From Psychrobacter frigidicola (lineage in GTDB: Bacteria > Pseudomonadota > Gammaproteobacteria > Pseudomonadales > Moraxellaceae), in the NCBI RefSeq assembly GCF_007997305.1, contig NZ_VORZ01000001.1, positions 124,001 through 188,000 on the forward strand: 64,000 nucleotides of DNA, in the 5' to 3' direction. The translations under genes were made by a program, and so were the position numbers. Below, piece after piece: positions 37,020-45,275 of the stretch; within the stretch, counting starts at the first letter, position 1, and each line of letters starts with the position of its first letter. A model generated the notes under the pieces. The model was not told where the DNA came from and searched no databases. It was given only the letters and a program-made list of their open reading frames with translations.

Positions 37020-38732
37020 TTAGTTAGTGCCATATTGCTGGCGTTTTTTAGCAAAGAAGCGGTCTAAACGATCCATTGCATCTTCTAAATCATCCATATT
37101 AGGTAAGAATACCACACGGAAATGATCTGGCGCATCCCAGTTAAAGCCAGTGCCTTGTACCATTAAGACATTTTCTTCAAGTAACAGCTCCATCATAAAC
37201 TCCATGTCATCTTTGACCGGATAAACGGCAGGATCCATCTTTGGGAAGCAGTAAAACGCGCCTTGAGGCATAGTACAAGAAATACCTGGAATCGCATTAA
37301 GGCGTGAAATAGCCAATTCACGCTGCTTAAACAGACGACCTTTTTCTGAGGTCAACTCTTTCATGCTTTGATAGCCGCCCATCGCGGTTTGAATAGCATA
37401 TTGTCCCGGCACGTTCGAGCATAGTCGCATAGAAGCCAGCATGTCTAAGCCTTCGATGAAGTCAGTAGCGTGCTGTTTTCTACCAGATAGCATCATCCAA
37501 CCTGCGCGGAAGCCAGCAATTCGATGCGACTTTGAGAGACCATTATAAGAAAGAACCAGCACATCATTGGTCAAAGTGCTCATAGGGGTATGCACCATAT
37601 CGTCATAAAGGACGCGGTCATAAATCTCATCAGCCATAATAATTAAATCATGCTGTATTGCCACTTCGATAATTTGTTTGAGGATGTCATCTGAATACAA
37701 AGCACCAGTAGGGTTGTTGGGGTTAATAACCACAATACCTTTTGTTTTGCTGGTAATTTTTGATTTGATATCTTCAATATCAGGCTGCCAATTGTCCTCT
37801 TCATTACAGCGATAATGCACCGCTGTACCGCCAGCAAGATTAGTCGCTGCCGTCCATAATGGATAATCTGGCATTGGAATTAATACCTCGTCTCCATCAT
37901 TCAGTAGCGCTTGCATGGTCATGACAATCAGCTCAGAGACCCCATTACCTAAATAGACATCACTCACGTCTACGGCAGAACGTAGACCTTTTGATTGATA
38001 GTAATGCAATACCGCTTTACGAGCAGCAAAAATACCTTGCGAATCTGAATAACCAATCGCATTAGGCAGGTTCATAGCAACGTCACGTAGGATTTCATGC
38101 GGGGCATGCAACCCAAAAGGTGCCGGATTACCGATGTTCAACTTTAAAATACGTTGGCCTTCTGCTTCCATTTTATTGGCTGTTTTCAATAATGGACCAC
38201 GAATATCGTAACAGACACTTTTTAACTTATCGGATTTTTTTAGTAACGTCATAGGTTTGCCATCCATAGTTGTTCTATCGAGTAAAGGTTGTTTGTCTGG
38301 GTGTACTATTGCTTCTGAATGCTCGTTTTGCGTCACTACTGTTTCATTAGAAGAAGTGTGCGTATCTGTAGCAACCTCTAGAGTAGCATCTTGGTCGCTC
38401 GTATGAGTTGCGTTTGTTGTCATATATCCCTTCTTATTATTTTTGAGTGTTGCGCGATTTCTAACAGTCTTAGCGCTGTTATTATTGATGTCAACATTAA
38501 GATCCCCACGTAATAAGTAGCCCTCACTACAGCCTAATATACGGGCAAGCGTAGGCAGCTTTGAAGATACAATACCATTAGTACCACGTTCCCAGTTAGA
38601 AATAGCCCCGCGACTGACTTTTGCACCTGCTTTGGTCATTGCTTGGGCCAATTGTTCAGCGGTTAATCCCTTTTTGCGCCGCAAGTGAGCCAAGCGTTCA
38701 GCTTGTGCCTGTTTATCCTTGTCACTATTCAT
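37020..38732 (-). CDS. XRE-type HTH fused to an AlaA-like PLP aminotransferase
   Basis: The 570-residue frame joins an XRE/Cro-type helix-turn-helix (about 14-75: L-R-R-K-K-G-L-T-A-E-Q-L-A, then R-G-A-I-S-N-W-E-R-G) to a fold-type I aminotransferase. The enzyme part resembles AlaA (glutamate-pyruvate transaminase): N-I-G-N-P-A-P-F-G, N-P-N-N-P-T-G-A, D-E-I-Y-D-R, PLP lysine at residue 401 (S-Y-N-G-L-S-K-S) and F-R-A-G-W-M. Between the parts is an 80-residue Thr/Asn-rich linker. An internal ATG at 38423 (residue 104) has a GAAGGGA site at ideal spacing and would give the enzyme alone (467 residues). This differs from MocR proteins, which use a GntR winged helix. The gene is divergent from msrB, with paired palindromes in the gap. 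Confidence 0.85.
   Translation of the reverse strand: MNSDKDKQAQAERLAHLRRKKGLTAEQLAQAMTKAGAKVSRGAISNWERGTNGIVSSKLPTLARILGCSEGYLLRGDLNVDINNNSAKTVRNRATLKNNKKGYMTTNATHTSDQDATLEVATDTHTSSNETVVTQNEHSEAIVHPDKQPLLDRTTMDGKPMTLLKKSDKLKSVCYDIRGPLLKTANKMEAEGQRILKLNIGNPAPFGLHAPHEILRDVAMNLPNAIGYSDSQGIFAARKAVLHYYQSKGLRSAVDVSDVYLGNGVSELIVMTMQALLNDGDEVLIPMPDYPLWTAATNLAGGTAVHYRCNEEDNWQPDIEDIKSKITSKTKGIVVINPNNPTGALYSDDILKQIIEVAIQHDLIIMADEIYDRVLYDDMVHTPMSTLTNDVLVLSYNGLSKSHRIAGFRAGWMMLSGRKQHATDFIEGLDMLASMRLCSNVPGQYAIQTAMGGYQSMKELTSEKGRLFKQRELAISRLNAIPGISCTMPQGAFYCFPKMDPAVYPVKDDMEFMMELLLEENVLMVQGTGFNWDAPDHFRVVFLPNMDDLEDAMDRLDRFFAKKRQQYGTN
38418..38436 (-). promoter_or_regulatory. Strong internal ribosome site and ATG inside the HTH-aminotransferase frame
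   Basis: On the minus strand, AAGAAGGGATAT precedes ATG 38423, with about 5 bases between GGG and the start. It lies in the linker between the HTH and the enzyme, so translation could also give an HTH-less enzyme. Confidence 0.5.
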
Positions 38733-38936
38733 AACGTTTAAGCCTTTTCTTATAATAAACTAACTTTCAGGATTTTTTAATAGCTACTTATTAGCCAGGC
38801 CATTTTAGTTAAGCCGTTGTCTTTTTGTTGTCTAATATCAATAGTTTGGGACTTAGTTTTATTCTAAATTGATATAAATATAATTGTTTTTGATGTTAAA
38901 TCATATATATAAATGGGCACACTTTATTTGAACCTT

Positions 38937-38957
38937 AATGCAAGATATTATTGCATT
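38937..38957. promoter_or_regulatory. Palindrome 1: AATGCAA...TTGCATT, possible operator
   Basis: Exact 7-base arms with a 7-base AT-rich spacer lie in the msrB / HTH-aminotransferase gap. The centre lies 53 bases from that of palindrome 2. A lone half-site ATGCAAGT is at 38968-38975. Confidence 0.55.
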
Positions 38958-38989
38958 TTTCAAGCTCATGCAAGTCTTTTTTGATATAA

Positions 38990-39010
38990 AATGCAAGTTA
39001 TACTTGCATT
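38990..39010. promoter_or_regulatory. Palindrome 2: AATGCAAGT-TAT-ACTTGCATT, possible operator
   Basis: Exact 9-base arms flank a 3-base spacer. It has the same total length (21 bp) and the same outer 7 bases as palindrome 1. The symmetric form is typical of XRE-family binding sites. Confidence 0.6.
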
Positions 39011-39261
39011 TCACTAGTCATAACCTAGCAGTGAGCTCACGTTCATACCATAGGTCAAGTGTCTTAAGCGCTCTTTAAAAGCATTATATAAAAACGGCTT
39101 TTATAAAGTATTAAGTTCTTAAACAAATTCTAAATCATTACGTGTAGGTTTGGTAAAAATTAGCTTGTGTCCATTGTATAAACGATAAAAAACACGATAT
39201 CTTTAAAAGCAAGTAGCACTCTCAATACTATCCATATATAGATAATTAATAAGGAATAACG

Positions 39262-39687
39262 ATGCAAGACAGTCAACTCACTCAAGAAGAAATTGCCCAA
39301 TTAACAGAAGCTGATTGGAAACAACGCCTTAGTGCTGATGAATATCATGTTATGCGTGAGAAAGGTACGGAGCGTCCATTTACCGGTGTTTATAATGATA
39401 CTGAAGATAAAGGGGTTTATCGCTGTAAAGGTTGTGGTGCTAAATTATTTGATTCAACCAGTAAGTTTGATGCCAGTTGTGGCTGGCCGAGCTTCGATCA
39501 AGGTATCGACAACAGCGCTATTGATGAGCATGTCGATAACTCCCTAGGTATGAGCCGTACTGAAGTAACCTGTAGCAACTGCGGTGCCCATTTAGGTCAC
39601 GTTTTTCCTGATGGCCCACGTGAGACAACCGGCATGCGCTATTGCATCAATTCAGTATCTATTGATTTAGATAAAGAAGATAAATAA
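39262..39687 (+). CDS. msrB: Peptide-methionine (R)-S-oxide reductase MsrB
   Basis: MsrB repairs methionine-R-sulfoxide in proteins. The 141 residues show the zinc-binding pairs C-K-G-C and C-S-N-C, the fold motif S-C-G-W-P-S-F and the catalytic Cys in R-Y-C-I-N-S-V-S near the C-terminus. H-L-G-H-V-F-P-D-G lies before it. There is no signal peptide, so it is cytoplasmic. The start follows a TAAGGAAT site. Gpx follows 107 bases downstream on the same strand, making a small oxidative-repair pair. Confidence 0.96.
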   Translation: MQDSQLTQEEIAQLTEADWKQRLSADEYHVMREKGTERPFTGVYNDTEDKGVYRCKGCGAKLFDSTSKFDASCGWPSFDQGIDNSAIDEHVDNSLGMSRTEVTCSNCGAHLGHVFPDGPRETTGMRYCINSVSIDLDKEDK

Positions 39688-39794
39688 TTAGAAAGAGAAT
39701 ATAGTTAATAGGGTGATTAGGTTCTTCCTTTCATTCTATTAATTTTGTACCTGTTGGTTAAAATCATAAAAAAATTGTAAACTAAGGATTCCTA

Positions 39795-40286
39795 ATGAGC
39801 ACTATTTATGACTTTATTGCTGATCGTATGGATGGTACGCAGCAAGCCCTCTCTGACTATCAAGGTAAAGTACTACTAGTTGTTAACACCGCTAGTAAAT
39901 GCGGCTTTACTCCACAATTCGAGGGATTAGAGACGCTATATCAGCAGTATAAAGATAAAGGCTTGATGGTTATTGGCTTTCCTTGTAACCAATTTGGTAG
40001 CCAAGATCCTGGTAGTAATGATGAAATTGGTGCGTTTTGCCAAAAAAATTATGGTGTGACCTTTCCAATGATGGCTAAAGTAGACGTCAACGGTAGTGAT
40101 GCTCATCCAATTTTTAACTGGTTAAAGGAACAGAGAGGTGGGGTGTTAACAGACGGTATCAAATGGAACTTTACTAAGTTTTTAATCGGTACTGATGGTC
40201 ACGTGATAGATCGCTATGCACCAACGACTAAGCCTAACGCTATTAAAGACGATATTGAACAAGCATTAGCAAACTTTAAGAAATAA
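39795..40286 (+). CDS. Glutathione peroxidase family protein
   Basis: This thiol peroxidase of the GPx fold has 163 residues. The peroxidatic Cys36 is in N-T-A-S-K-C-G-F-T-P-Q; the conserved Gln is in the F-P-C-N-Q-F-G segment, whose Cys is the usual resolving cysteine of thioredoxin-dependent bacterial forms; Trp is in K-W-N-F-T-K-F. So it may use thioredoxin more than glutathione. The start follows an AAGGATT site. It is probably cotranscribed with msrB. Confidence 0.94.
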   Translation: MSTIYDFIADRMDGTQQALSDYQGKVLLVVNTASKCGFTPQFEGLETLYQQYKDKGLMVIGFPCNQFGSQDPGSNDEIGAFCQKNYGVTFPMMAKVDVNGSDAHPIFNWLKEQRGGVLTDGIKWNFTKFLIGTDGHVIDRYAPTTKPNAIKDDIEQALANFKK

Positions 40287-40396
40287 ATGATTGAAATTAT
40301 TTGTATAGCGTAAACGTATAAAGCTAGCAAAAACAAATGTTTGTCAGAATTAGTATTAAATTTAATTAGAAACTGCCTTAAAAGGCTAAATAGTAT

Positions 40397-40424
40397 TTGA
40401 CAGGGCAAGGGAAGTGTATATAAT
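40397..40424 (+). promoter_or_regulatory. Consensus sigma70 promoter of the tRNA-Val/tRNA-Asp unit
   Basis: TTGACA (40397-40402) and TATAAT (40419-40424) are both perfect consensus, with a 16-base spacer. The transcript would have a leader of about 100 nt before tRNA-Val. Confidence 0.85.
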
Positions 40425-40531
40425 ACACACCCACAGCAAGAGGCTTTAATGAGCTTTTAGCTGTATAAAAATTAATTGGAATATGACAGTTTTAATTAAT
40501 TTAGAAAATATTATTTATGATATTTTTTAAA

Positions 40532-40607
40532 GGGTGATTAGCTCAGTTGGTAGAGCGTCTGCCTTACACGCAGAATGTCGGCGGTTCGAACCCGTCATCA
40601 CCCACCA
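40532..40607 (+). tRNA. tRNA-Val (anticodon TAC)
   Basis: This is a 76-nt cloverleaf with encoded CCA. The acceptor arms GGGTGAT and ATCACCC pair. The anticodon loop CTTACAC carries TAC, and the T loop is GGTTCGAACCC-like. It is cotranscribed with tRNA-Asp. Confidence 0.97.
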
Positions 40608-40661
40608 CTCTTTTAGCGAAGTGGGCTCCTTGATAAGAGCAGAACGCTAAAAACGACCTAA

Positions 40662-40738
40662 GCAGCGGTAGTTCAGTTGGTTAGAATACCGGCCTGTCAC
40701 GCCGGGGGTCGCGGGTTCGAGTCCCGTCCGCTGCGCCA
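40662..40738 (+). tRNA. tRNA-Asp (anticodon GTC)
   Basis: This is a 77-nt cloverleaf with encoded CCA. The acceptor arms GCAGCGG and CCGCTGC pair. The anticodon loop CTGTCAC carries GTC. Accessory genes begin directly after it, so its 3' end is a candidate integration site for the island. Confidence 0.97.
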
Positions 40739-40780
40739 TATTTAAAACGAATTTAAACTCTCGAGTTTAAGCAAGTTTCG

Positions 40781-40811
40781 CCTCAAGTATTAGTTTACTT
40801 GAGGTTTTTTT
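40781..40811 (+). terminator. Rho-independent terminator of the tRNA unit
   Basis: CCTCAAGTA pairs with TACTTGAGG, and a T7 run follows. A related hairpin recurs at 47541-47567. Confidence 0.85.
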
Positions 40812-40946
40812 GTGTCTGAATTTCCGCTTAAAGCCTTTATCCGTAAGGGTTGGTTATTCTTTCTTTATCAACCCTTAAGAAGTAGTCCACTCTTTAATAA
40901 TGTATTTTCTATAAGTCTGCATACATGCACTCTGCTTCTTGAAAAT

Positions 40947-40992
40947 CGGTGACCAAGTGCTCGGTGACCAAACGGTGACCATTTTGTGACCA
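40947..40992 (+). repeat. Four direct repeats of (C)GGTGACCA next to tRNA-Asp
   Basis: CGGTGACCA occurs at 40947, 40962 and 40973, and TTGTGACCA ends at 40992. Steps are about 15, 11 and 11 bases, near one helical turn. They lie at the left end of the island between the tRNA and mcrC, where integrase arm-type sites are expected. Aside from these repeats and the terminator I see nothing in 40739-41077. Confidence 0.6.
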
Positions 40993-41077
40993 AGATTATT
41001 AAAAGTTACTGACGTTAACTGATCCCTAAAATTTGCACTTATCAACAAGTTCAGCAGCTTGAAATATTAGACTCAAG

Positions 41078-42349
41078 CTAAGTTAAAGATAAAGATGGAA
41101 ACCTTTCTACCCATTCACTGATAACCATTTTGTCAGTTTCAATACAAAATGGTATTGCCCACAACCTCAATTTTTCTGCTAAATGAAAACATTCCAAAGG
41201 TGTTTCGAACTGATGGTGTTTAGGATAAATAAGCATCATGTCTCCACACCCATTCAAATATTTGTGACCATAAGCAAATAGCTGATAAATATCATCCTGT
41301 TCTATATCAAAATTCTTTTTATTTGAGTTTATTAACTTCCATTTGGTATCAAGTACATGGTAATTTTTTCTTTCTCTACTGATTAATAGATCAGGCTTTA
41401 ATTGAAAGCGCGATTTTAAACCTTTTTGGTCATTCACCATGTGCTTATTAGAAGCCTGTGTTGTTAGTTGCCAGGGCGACTTGATATCTCGTCGTAAGCA
41501 TTTTGCTACATACTTCTCGAACAAAATTTCCATTGGGAATAACAATGCAATACCCCGATGCTCTCCCTTTTGAAAGTTTGGATTAAGCTTTTCAAGTATT
41601 AGTTGGCACCATGGCTTTATCGCTCGGTAGGATTGCAATATTTTGATGTCTGACCACTTATGCATTGAGTTTAGAGGCTCTCTAAGACTCGTTATAGGGT
41701 CTAAGATGTGTGAGAGCTCATTAGCCAGTCGCCAGTTCTCAGAACTCCTACAGTGCTGCTGTACGTAATCCAATGCTGTTTTGATTAGTTGGTTCTCAAG
41801 TCTATTGGGATGATAGACATCATGACGAATATGAAAAAGATGAGCTCGGCCAACCGTTTGCCTTTGTTGAACTGTAATATCAAGCTGGCCACGAATAAAT
41901 CTACTTTCTTCTTCAATTCTTTGATAGTCAAATCTGAGCCCAGACGCTACCAGCTCCTTTAGCAAATATAAAAACTGGTAGTATATCCACTCATGAATAG
42001 GTAGGTTCATTCGATTGAGACTGGCAGATTGAGCCTCTTTATAGGATAGGTTTAATACGGAGCTTAGCATTTTGCATAAGACCTCTCTGCTCTTATCTGA
42101 CTCTTGAGCACCTAATCCTGTCTTTGGTAGTATCTCAATACCTTCGCCGCAAGGACTTTCCAAATAACCTACATAAGAATGCAACTGTAAGTAATTTGGA
42201 CGCTTATAAGTAATAAACCGTCCATAGCTCTCTTTTTCACTTAATTCCACTAACCAATCAAATGTTTCTTGCTTGATAATAGCTAAATCTAAGCTAGATG
42301 ATGCTGTCTGGTCGGTAGTCAGCTGAGCATATTCTCTGACTTGAATCAT
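41078..42349 (-). CDS. mcrC: McrC-like nuclease subunit of a McrBC restriction system
   Basis: McrC couples the McrB GTPase ring to DNA cleavage at modified cytosines. The 423 residues have an N-terminal domain and a C-terminal PD-(D/E)xK nuclease: D in L-K-P-D-L-L-I and D-T-K in V-L-D-T-K-W, followed by D-I-Y-Q-L-F-A-Y-G. The start overlaps the mcrB stop by 4 bases (ATGA), indicating translational coupling. It reads toward tRNA-Asp as the first island gene on that side. Confidence 0.92.
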   Translation of the reverse strand: MIQVREYAQLTTDQTASSSLDLAIIKQETFDWLVELSEKESYGRFITYKRPNYLQLHSYVGYLESPCGEGIEILPKTGLGAQESDKSREVLCKMLSSVLNLSYKEAQSASLNRMNLPIHEWIYYQFLYLLKELVASGLRFDYQRIEEESRFIRGQLDITVQQRQTVGRAHLFHIRHDVYHPNRLENQLIKTALDYVQQHCRSSENWRLANELSHILDPITSLREPLNSMHKWSDIKILQSYRAIKPWCQLILEKLNPNFQKGEHRGIALLFPMEILFEKYVAKCLRRDIKSPWQLTTQASNKHMVNDQKGLKSRFQLKPDLLISRERKNYHVLDTKWKLINSNKKNFDIEQDDIYQLFAYGHKYLNGCGDMMLIYPKHHQFETPLECFHLAEKLRLWAIPFCIETDKMVISEWVERFPSLSLT

Positions 42350-44724
42350 GCTTTGACATCCGAAGAATTAGACTTAAGCTCGATTAATATTTTCTTATAG
42401 GATTCGGGATTGTTAAAAGCAGTCTCATTGATAAGGTAACGACGATCGTTTAGACCTTTAATACTACTATCAAATAACTCGCTAACGGTCGGAGTTATCT
42501 CCCCAGTTTGAATAAATTGCTCTGAGTTATGTTTGCTAGGGTCATTCAATACCCAACTAATACGCTCCCAGTCCGAGAAGAAATATTCTTGCAGTAAAGG
42601 GATAATTCGTCTCTTAAAAATATTACCTAATTCAATTTCTTTTTCGTCATCTGAATCCAAGTCTTTCAAAGACCAAAAATACGAGTGACCTATGGTGTGT
42701 TCACGATCTAACAGCACTTCAATACGCTGATTTATTACTGTTAATACTTCAGATACAACAATGCCATGAACTGTTATGCCATCTAATAGTTCAGGCTTAG
42801 GTAATAGCTCAATAAAATCAAATCGGCGGCGTAATGCTAAATCCAGCTGTGCGAGAGATTTATCAGCGGTATTCATAGTTCCTAGTACGTAAAGATTTGA
42901 GGGCACTGAGAATTTCTCTTTAGAATAAGGCAGTATAACTTCGCGCGCATCTGTACCGCCTTTACGCTTATCAGGCTCAAGTAATGTAATAAGCTCACCG
43001 AAGATACGAGATATGTTGCCGCGGTTGATTTCGTCAATAATCAGTACGTGATTTTTTGAAGCTTTTGGCGAGTTACTTATAGACTGGCTATCTAGTGAGT
43101 AATCTTGATGCTCCAAACTTTTAGCTAAATCATCCCACGTAAATCTATTAATTTTATAACAAGTTTTCTGAGTTAAGTTTGTACTGTTATTTAAGGTATA
43201 TATATCAAAATTAATATCTCGTAGAATCCAATTCACCTTGCGAGTATGGTGAAACTCTGCGAGACCCTTGAAGCTTGTATCAAAGACATAGTCTGACGTG
43301 ACGATACCAACAGCTCGTATGGTTTTCTGATCCTTAAGGCAAAGCAACACATCTCCAATTTCAATGTTTTCAGAAAAATCTTTAATAGAAGACCTGTCAT
43401 TACTACCCATACCTTTTAAATAGTCTTTCTCTTGTTGACTACGTTCTGATAAATTAGTACTTAAATCACCCGTATAGCCCCAACCTATACGAGCTTCATC
43501 ATTATCAAAACAATACTCACGCAGCTCTTTCTGCCATACATCACCTAACGATATCTTCCAAAACTTTGGTTTTTCAGCTAATCCTTCTATTTTATTTCTA
43601 GTAACTATGTTAGCCGCACGGTCTGCAATCTGTTTGAATATCCCGTCTTCTATATCGTAGGAAATTTGCTTTGCGTCGTCATCAGTCTTTGCCCGAATTC
43701 CCTCAACAAAGTCTTCGTAAGCAAAGCTTTGATGAAAGGTAGTGAAAGCTATACGCTGTTCTGATACGAGCTCATCGTACCTTTCCTTAGTAACGTTCCT
43801 CTGATCATCAGGATCTAAATCTTGTTCTTCTAGCTCAAAATACCATTCGGGATCTGCTAAGCTAACAGCCCGCCATGTGGTTGAGTAGGTTTTACCTGTA
43901 CCTGGGGGTCCATAGAGAATCTGATTAAGAGAACTATAATTAGAAATATTCGCGACTAATGGCTCATTTAATTCATCATGGGAACTAGCATCAACTGTCA
44001 CTTTCTTTGGTTTAATGCCCAACTTATCACTATAAAGAACTAACATAAACTGATGCGGAGTGAGATCTAAATTATGTTCTTTTTTAATAGCTTGGTATAC
44101 ATCAGTAAGCATTAATAAGCGTTGGATCACATTTTTATAAGGAGGTATTTCCGATTCAGGAAGACCTAACGCTTTCAGAAAATGCTTGATATGAACGGTA
44201 GAGGAAATAGGTAGGATAATGTCTGGATTGTATATAGATACTAAACGAGCACGACGTCCTGCTCCCATAACACATCTAGGCTCTACACCTGCACGATCAT
44301 ATACCTCATTATCTTGGTCAATCCAAGTGATATCAGCGTTAACGTCAGCATCGATTATCACTTGATGTACCTTAAGAACATAACTTAATGCGTCATCGTC
44401 ACTTAAGTCGCTCAAGCTTTGATGCTTATATAGTGTTCCATCTTTTTGTAGATAAAGTAGATGACCTCTCGCCGTGCCCGGCATATAACGACCAAACATA
44501 GGCTGTAGCTCACGCTCTATCCATCGACAATAATTATCTGTGATAGATCCTTGACCTAAACAGTATTGCTCCTGAGTTAATTCCGTTATTTTATTTTTTG
44601 GAAACTTACTTAAAAACTCTTCATAAAGCTCTTCAACGCCTTCTGGTCTACTTGTAATCGCATCGTCTTGGCTTAGTTCAATAATCTTTGATACCAAATC
44701 ACTATCTATTTTTGTTATATCCAT
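42346..44724 (-). CDS. mcrB: McrB-like AAA+ GTPase with inserted EVE/PUA-like domain
   Basis: McrB is the nucleotide-driven motor of McrBC. From ATG 44724 (GGAATT site) it has 792 residues; the frame is open 22 codons further up. The AAA+ module has Walker A L-Y-G-P-P-G-T-G-K-T (270-279), Walker B L-I-I-D-E-I-N-R-G-N (561-570), sensor G-T-M-N-T-A-D-K-S (615-623) and L-R-R-R-F-D-F. Between Walker A and B lie about 155 extra residues (385-540): F-W-K-I-S-L-G-D, I-G-W-G-Y, I-G-D-V-L-L-C-L-K, I-R-A-V-G-I-V-T. This pattern is like EVE/PUA modified-base readers. The N-terminal 260 residues are unrecognised and could be another DNA-recognition domain. Confidence 0.9.
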   Translation of the reverse strand: MDITKIDSDLVSKIIELSQDDAITSRPEGVEELYEEFLSKFPKNKITELTQEQYCLGQGSITDNYCRWIERELQPMFGRYMPGTARGHLLYLQKDGTLYKHQSLSDLSDDDALSYVLKVHQVIIDADVNADITWIDQDNEVYDRAGVEPRCVMGAGRRARLVSIYNPDIILPISSTVHIKHFLKALGLPESEIPPYKNVIQRLLMLTDVYQAIKKEHNLDLTPHQFMLVLYSDKLGIKPKKVTVDASSHDELNEPLVANISNYSSLNQILYGPPGTGKTYSTTWRAVSLADPEWYFELEEQDLDPDDQRNVTKERYDELVSEQRIAFTTFHQSFAYEDFVEGIRAKTDDDAKQISYDIEDGIFKQIADRAANIVTRNKIEGLAEKPKFWKISLGDVWQKELREYCFDNDEARIGWGYTGDLSTNLSERSQQEKDYLKGMGSNDRSSIKDFSENIEIGDVLLCLKDQKTIRAVGIVTSDYVFDTSFKGLAEFHHTRKVNWILRDINFDIYTLNNSTNLTQKTCYKINRFTWDDLAKSLEHQDYSLDSQSISNSPKASKNHVLIIDEINRGNISRIFGELITLLEPDKRKGGTDAREVILPYSKEKFSVPSNLYVLGTMNTADKSLAQLDLALRRRFDFIELLPKPELLDGITVHGIVVSEVLTVINQRIEVLLDREHTIGHSYFWSLKDLDSDDEKEIELGNIFKRRIIPLLQEYFFSDWERISWVLNDPSKHNSEQFIQTGEITPTVSELFDSSIKGLNDRRYLINETAFNNPESYKKILIELKSNSSDVKA

Positions 44725-44889
44725 ACTGCTAATTCCTTTAAAAAACTCAAAAATTACAACCAGAAAACGGTTTATAAAGCATTTAATCACAAATAAAAAT
44801 TTTTACGGCACTAACCCAGTGGGTGGTCGCTCAAATGTTTGAGACTATATAGAGGCCACTAAAGGCATACACAAAATAGGAGCGACACC

Positions 44890-45009
44890 ATGAGTAAGTC
44901 TATACAAGCAAAGCCAACTTCGAACCAAGGTAACGGTGGGAATTGGCCAACTAAGAACGGTTCAAGCAATTCGTCAGGATCAAATCGCGGAAATGCAAAG
45001 CCTAAATAA
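44890..45009 (+). CDS. 39-residue Gly/Asn/Ser-rich small protein
   Basis: The ATG has a TAGGAGCGA site. The product starts M-S-K-S-I-Q-A-K-P-T-S, contains G-N-G-G-N-W-P-T-K-N-G, continues as a Ser/Gly/Asn run and ends K-P-K. There is one Trp and no hydrophobic stretch; it is basic and probably unstructured. I recall similar short proteins with a G-N-W-P core in enterobacterial and pseudomonad islands, but cannot confirm that here. It lies 62 bases before the HicA-like gene, with a hairpin (45035-45061) between them. It may be the first gene of a three-gene cassette. Function is unknown. Confidence 0.65.
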   Translation: MSKSIQAKPTSNQGNGGNWPTKNGSSNSSGSNRGNAKPK

Positions 45010-45034
45010 ATTCAAATATAATTAATTTGGAGAG

Positions 45035-45061
45035 GCAGATGCGGTAGCAAGCCACATCTGC
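45035..45061 (+). promoter_or_regulatory. Hairpin between the small-protein gene and the HicA-like gene
   Basis: GCAGATG (45035-45041) pairs with CATCTGC (45055-45061) and a short T3 follows. It ends 10 bases before the HicA-like ATG, so it could act as an attenuator or hide the start. Confidence 0.45.
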
Positions 45062-45071
45062 TTTCAAAAAT

Positions 45072-45275
45072 ATGAGATATTCGACTAACAAAGATTTCAA
45101 TCATCATATAAAGCGCCTTGTAAAGCAAGGCTGGTTATTTAGAAAGAAACAAAAACACAATCAGATCGTTGCACCATGCAGACAGTCTGTTACTTTTTCT
45201 AAAACGCCGAGCGATCATAGGGCACTTAAGAATTTTATTAATGATATTAGACATGCAAAAGAAGGATATGCATAA
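45072..45275 (+). CDS. HicA-like small basic protein
   Basis: The 67-residue basic protein starts M-R-Y-S-T-N-K-D-F. Its pattern G-W-L-F-R-K-K-Q-K-H-N-Q-I-V-A-P followed by V-T-F-S-K-T-P-S-D-H-R is that of the HicA/dsRBD-like fold, whose His acts in mRNA cleavage in true HicA toxins. No HicB antitoxin gene is next to it; instead the stop overlaps the start of a 750-residue gene by one base, which points to a linked function. There is no strong ribosome site before its ATG, so translation may depend on the upstream hairpin. It might be an RNA-binding rather than a cleaving protein. Confidence 0.7.
   Translation: MRYSTNKDFNHHIKRLVKQGWLFRKKQKHNQIVAPCRQSVTFSKTPSDHRALKNFINDIRHAKEGYA

Larger units (their letters stand above)
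38733..39261. other. 529-base divergent control region of msrB and the HTH-aminotransferase gene
   Basis: The gap is AT-rich. The two palindromes and a half-site at 38937-39010 are the only clear structure. No gene or RNA is recognised elsewhere in it. Confidence 0.5.
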
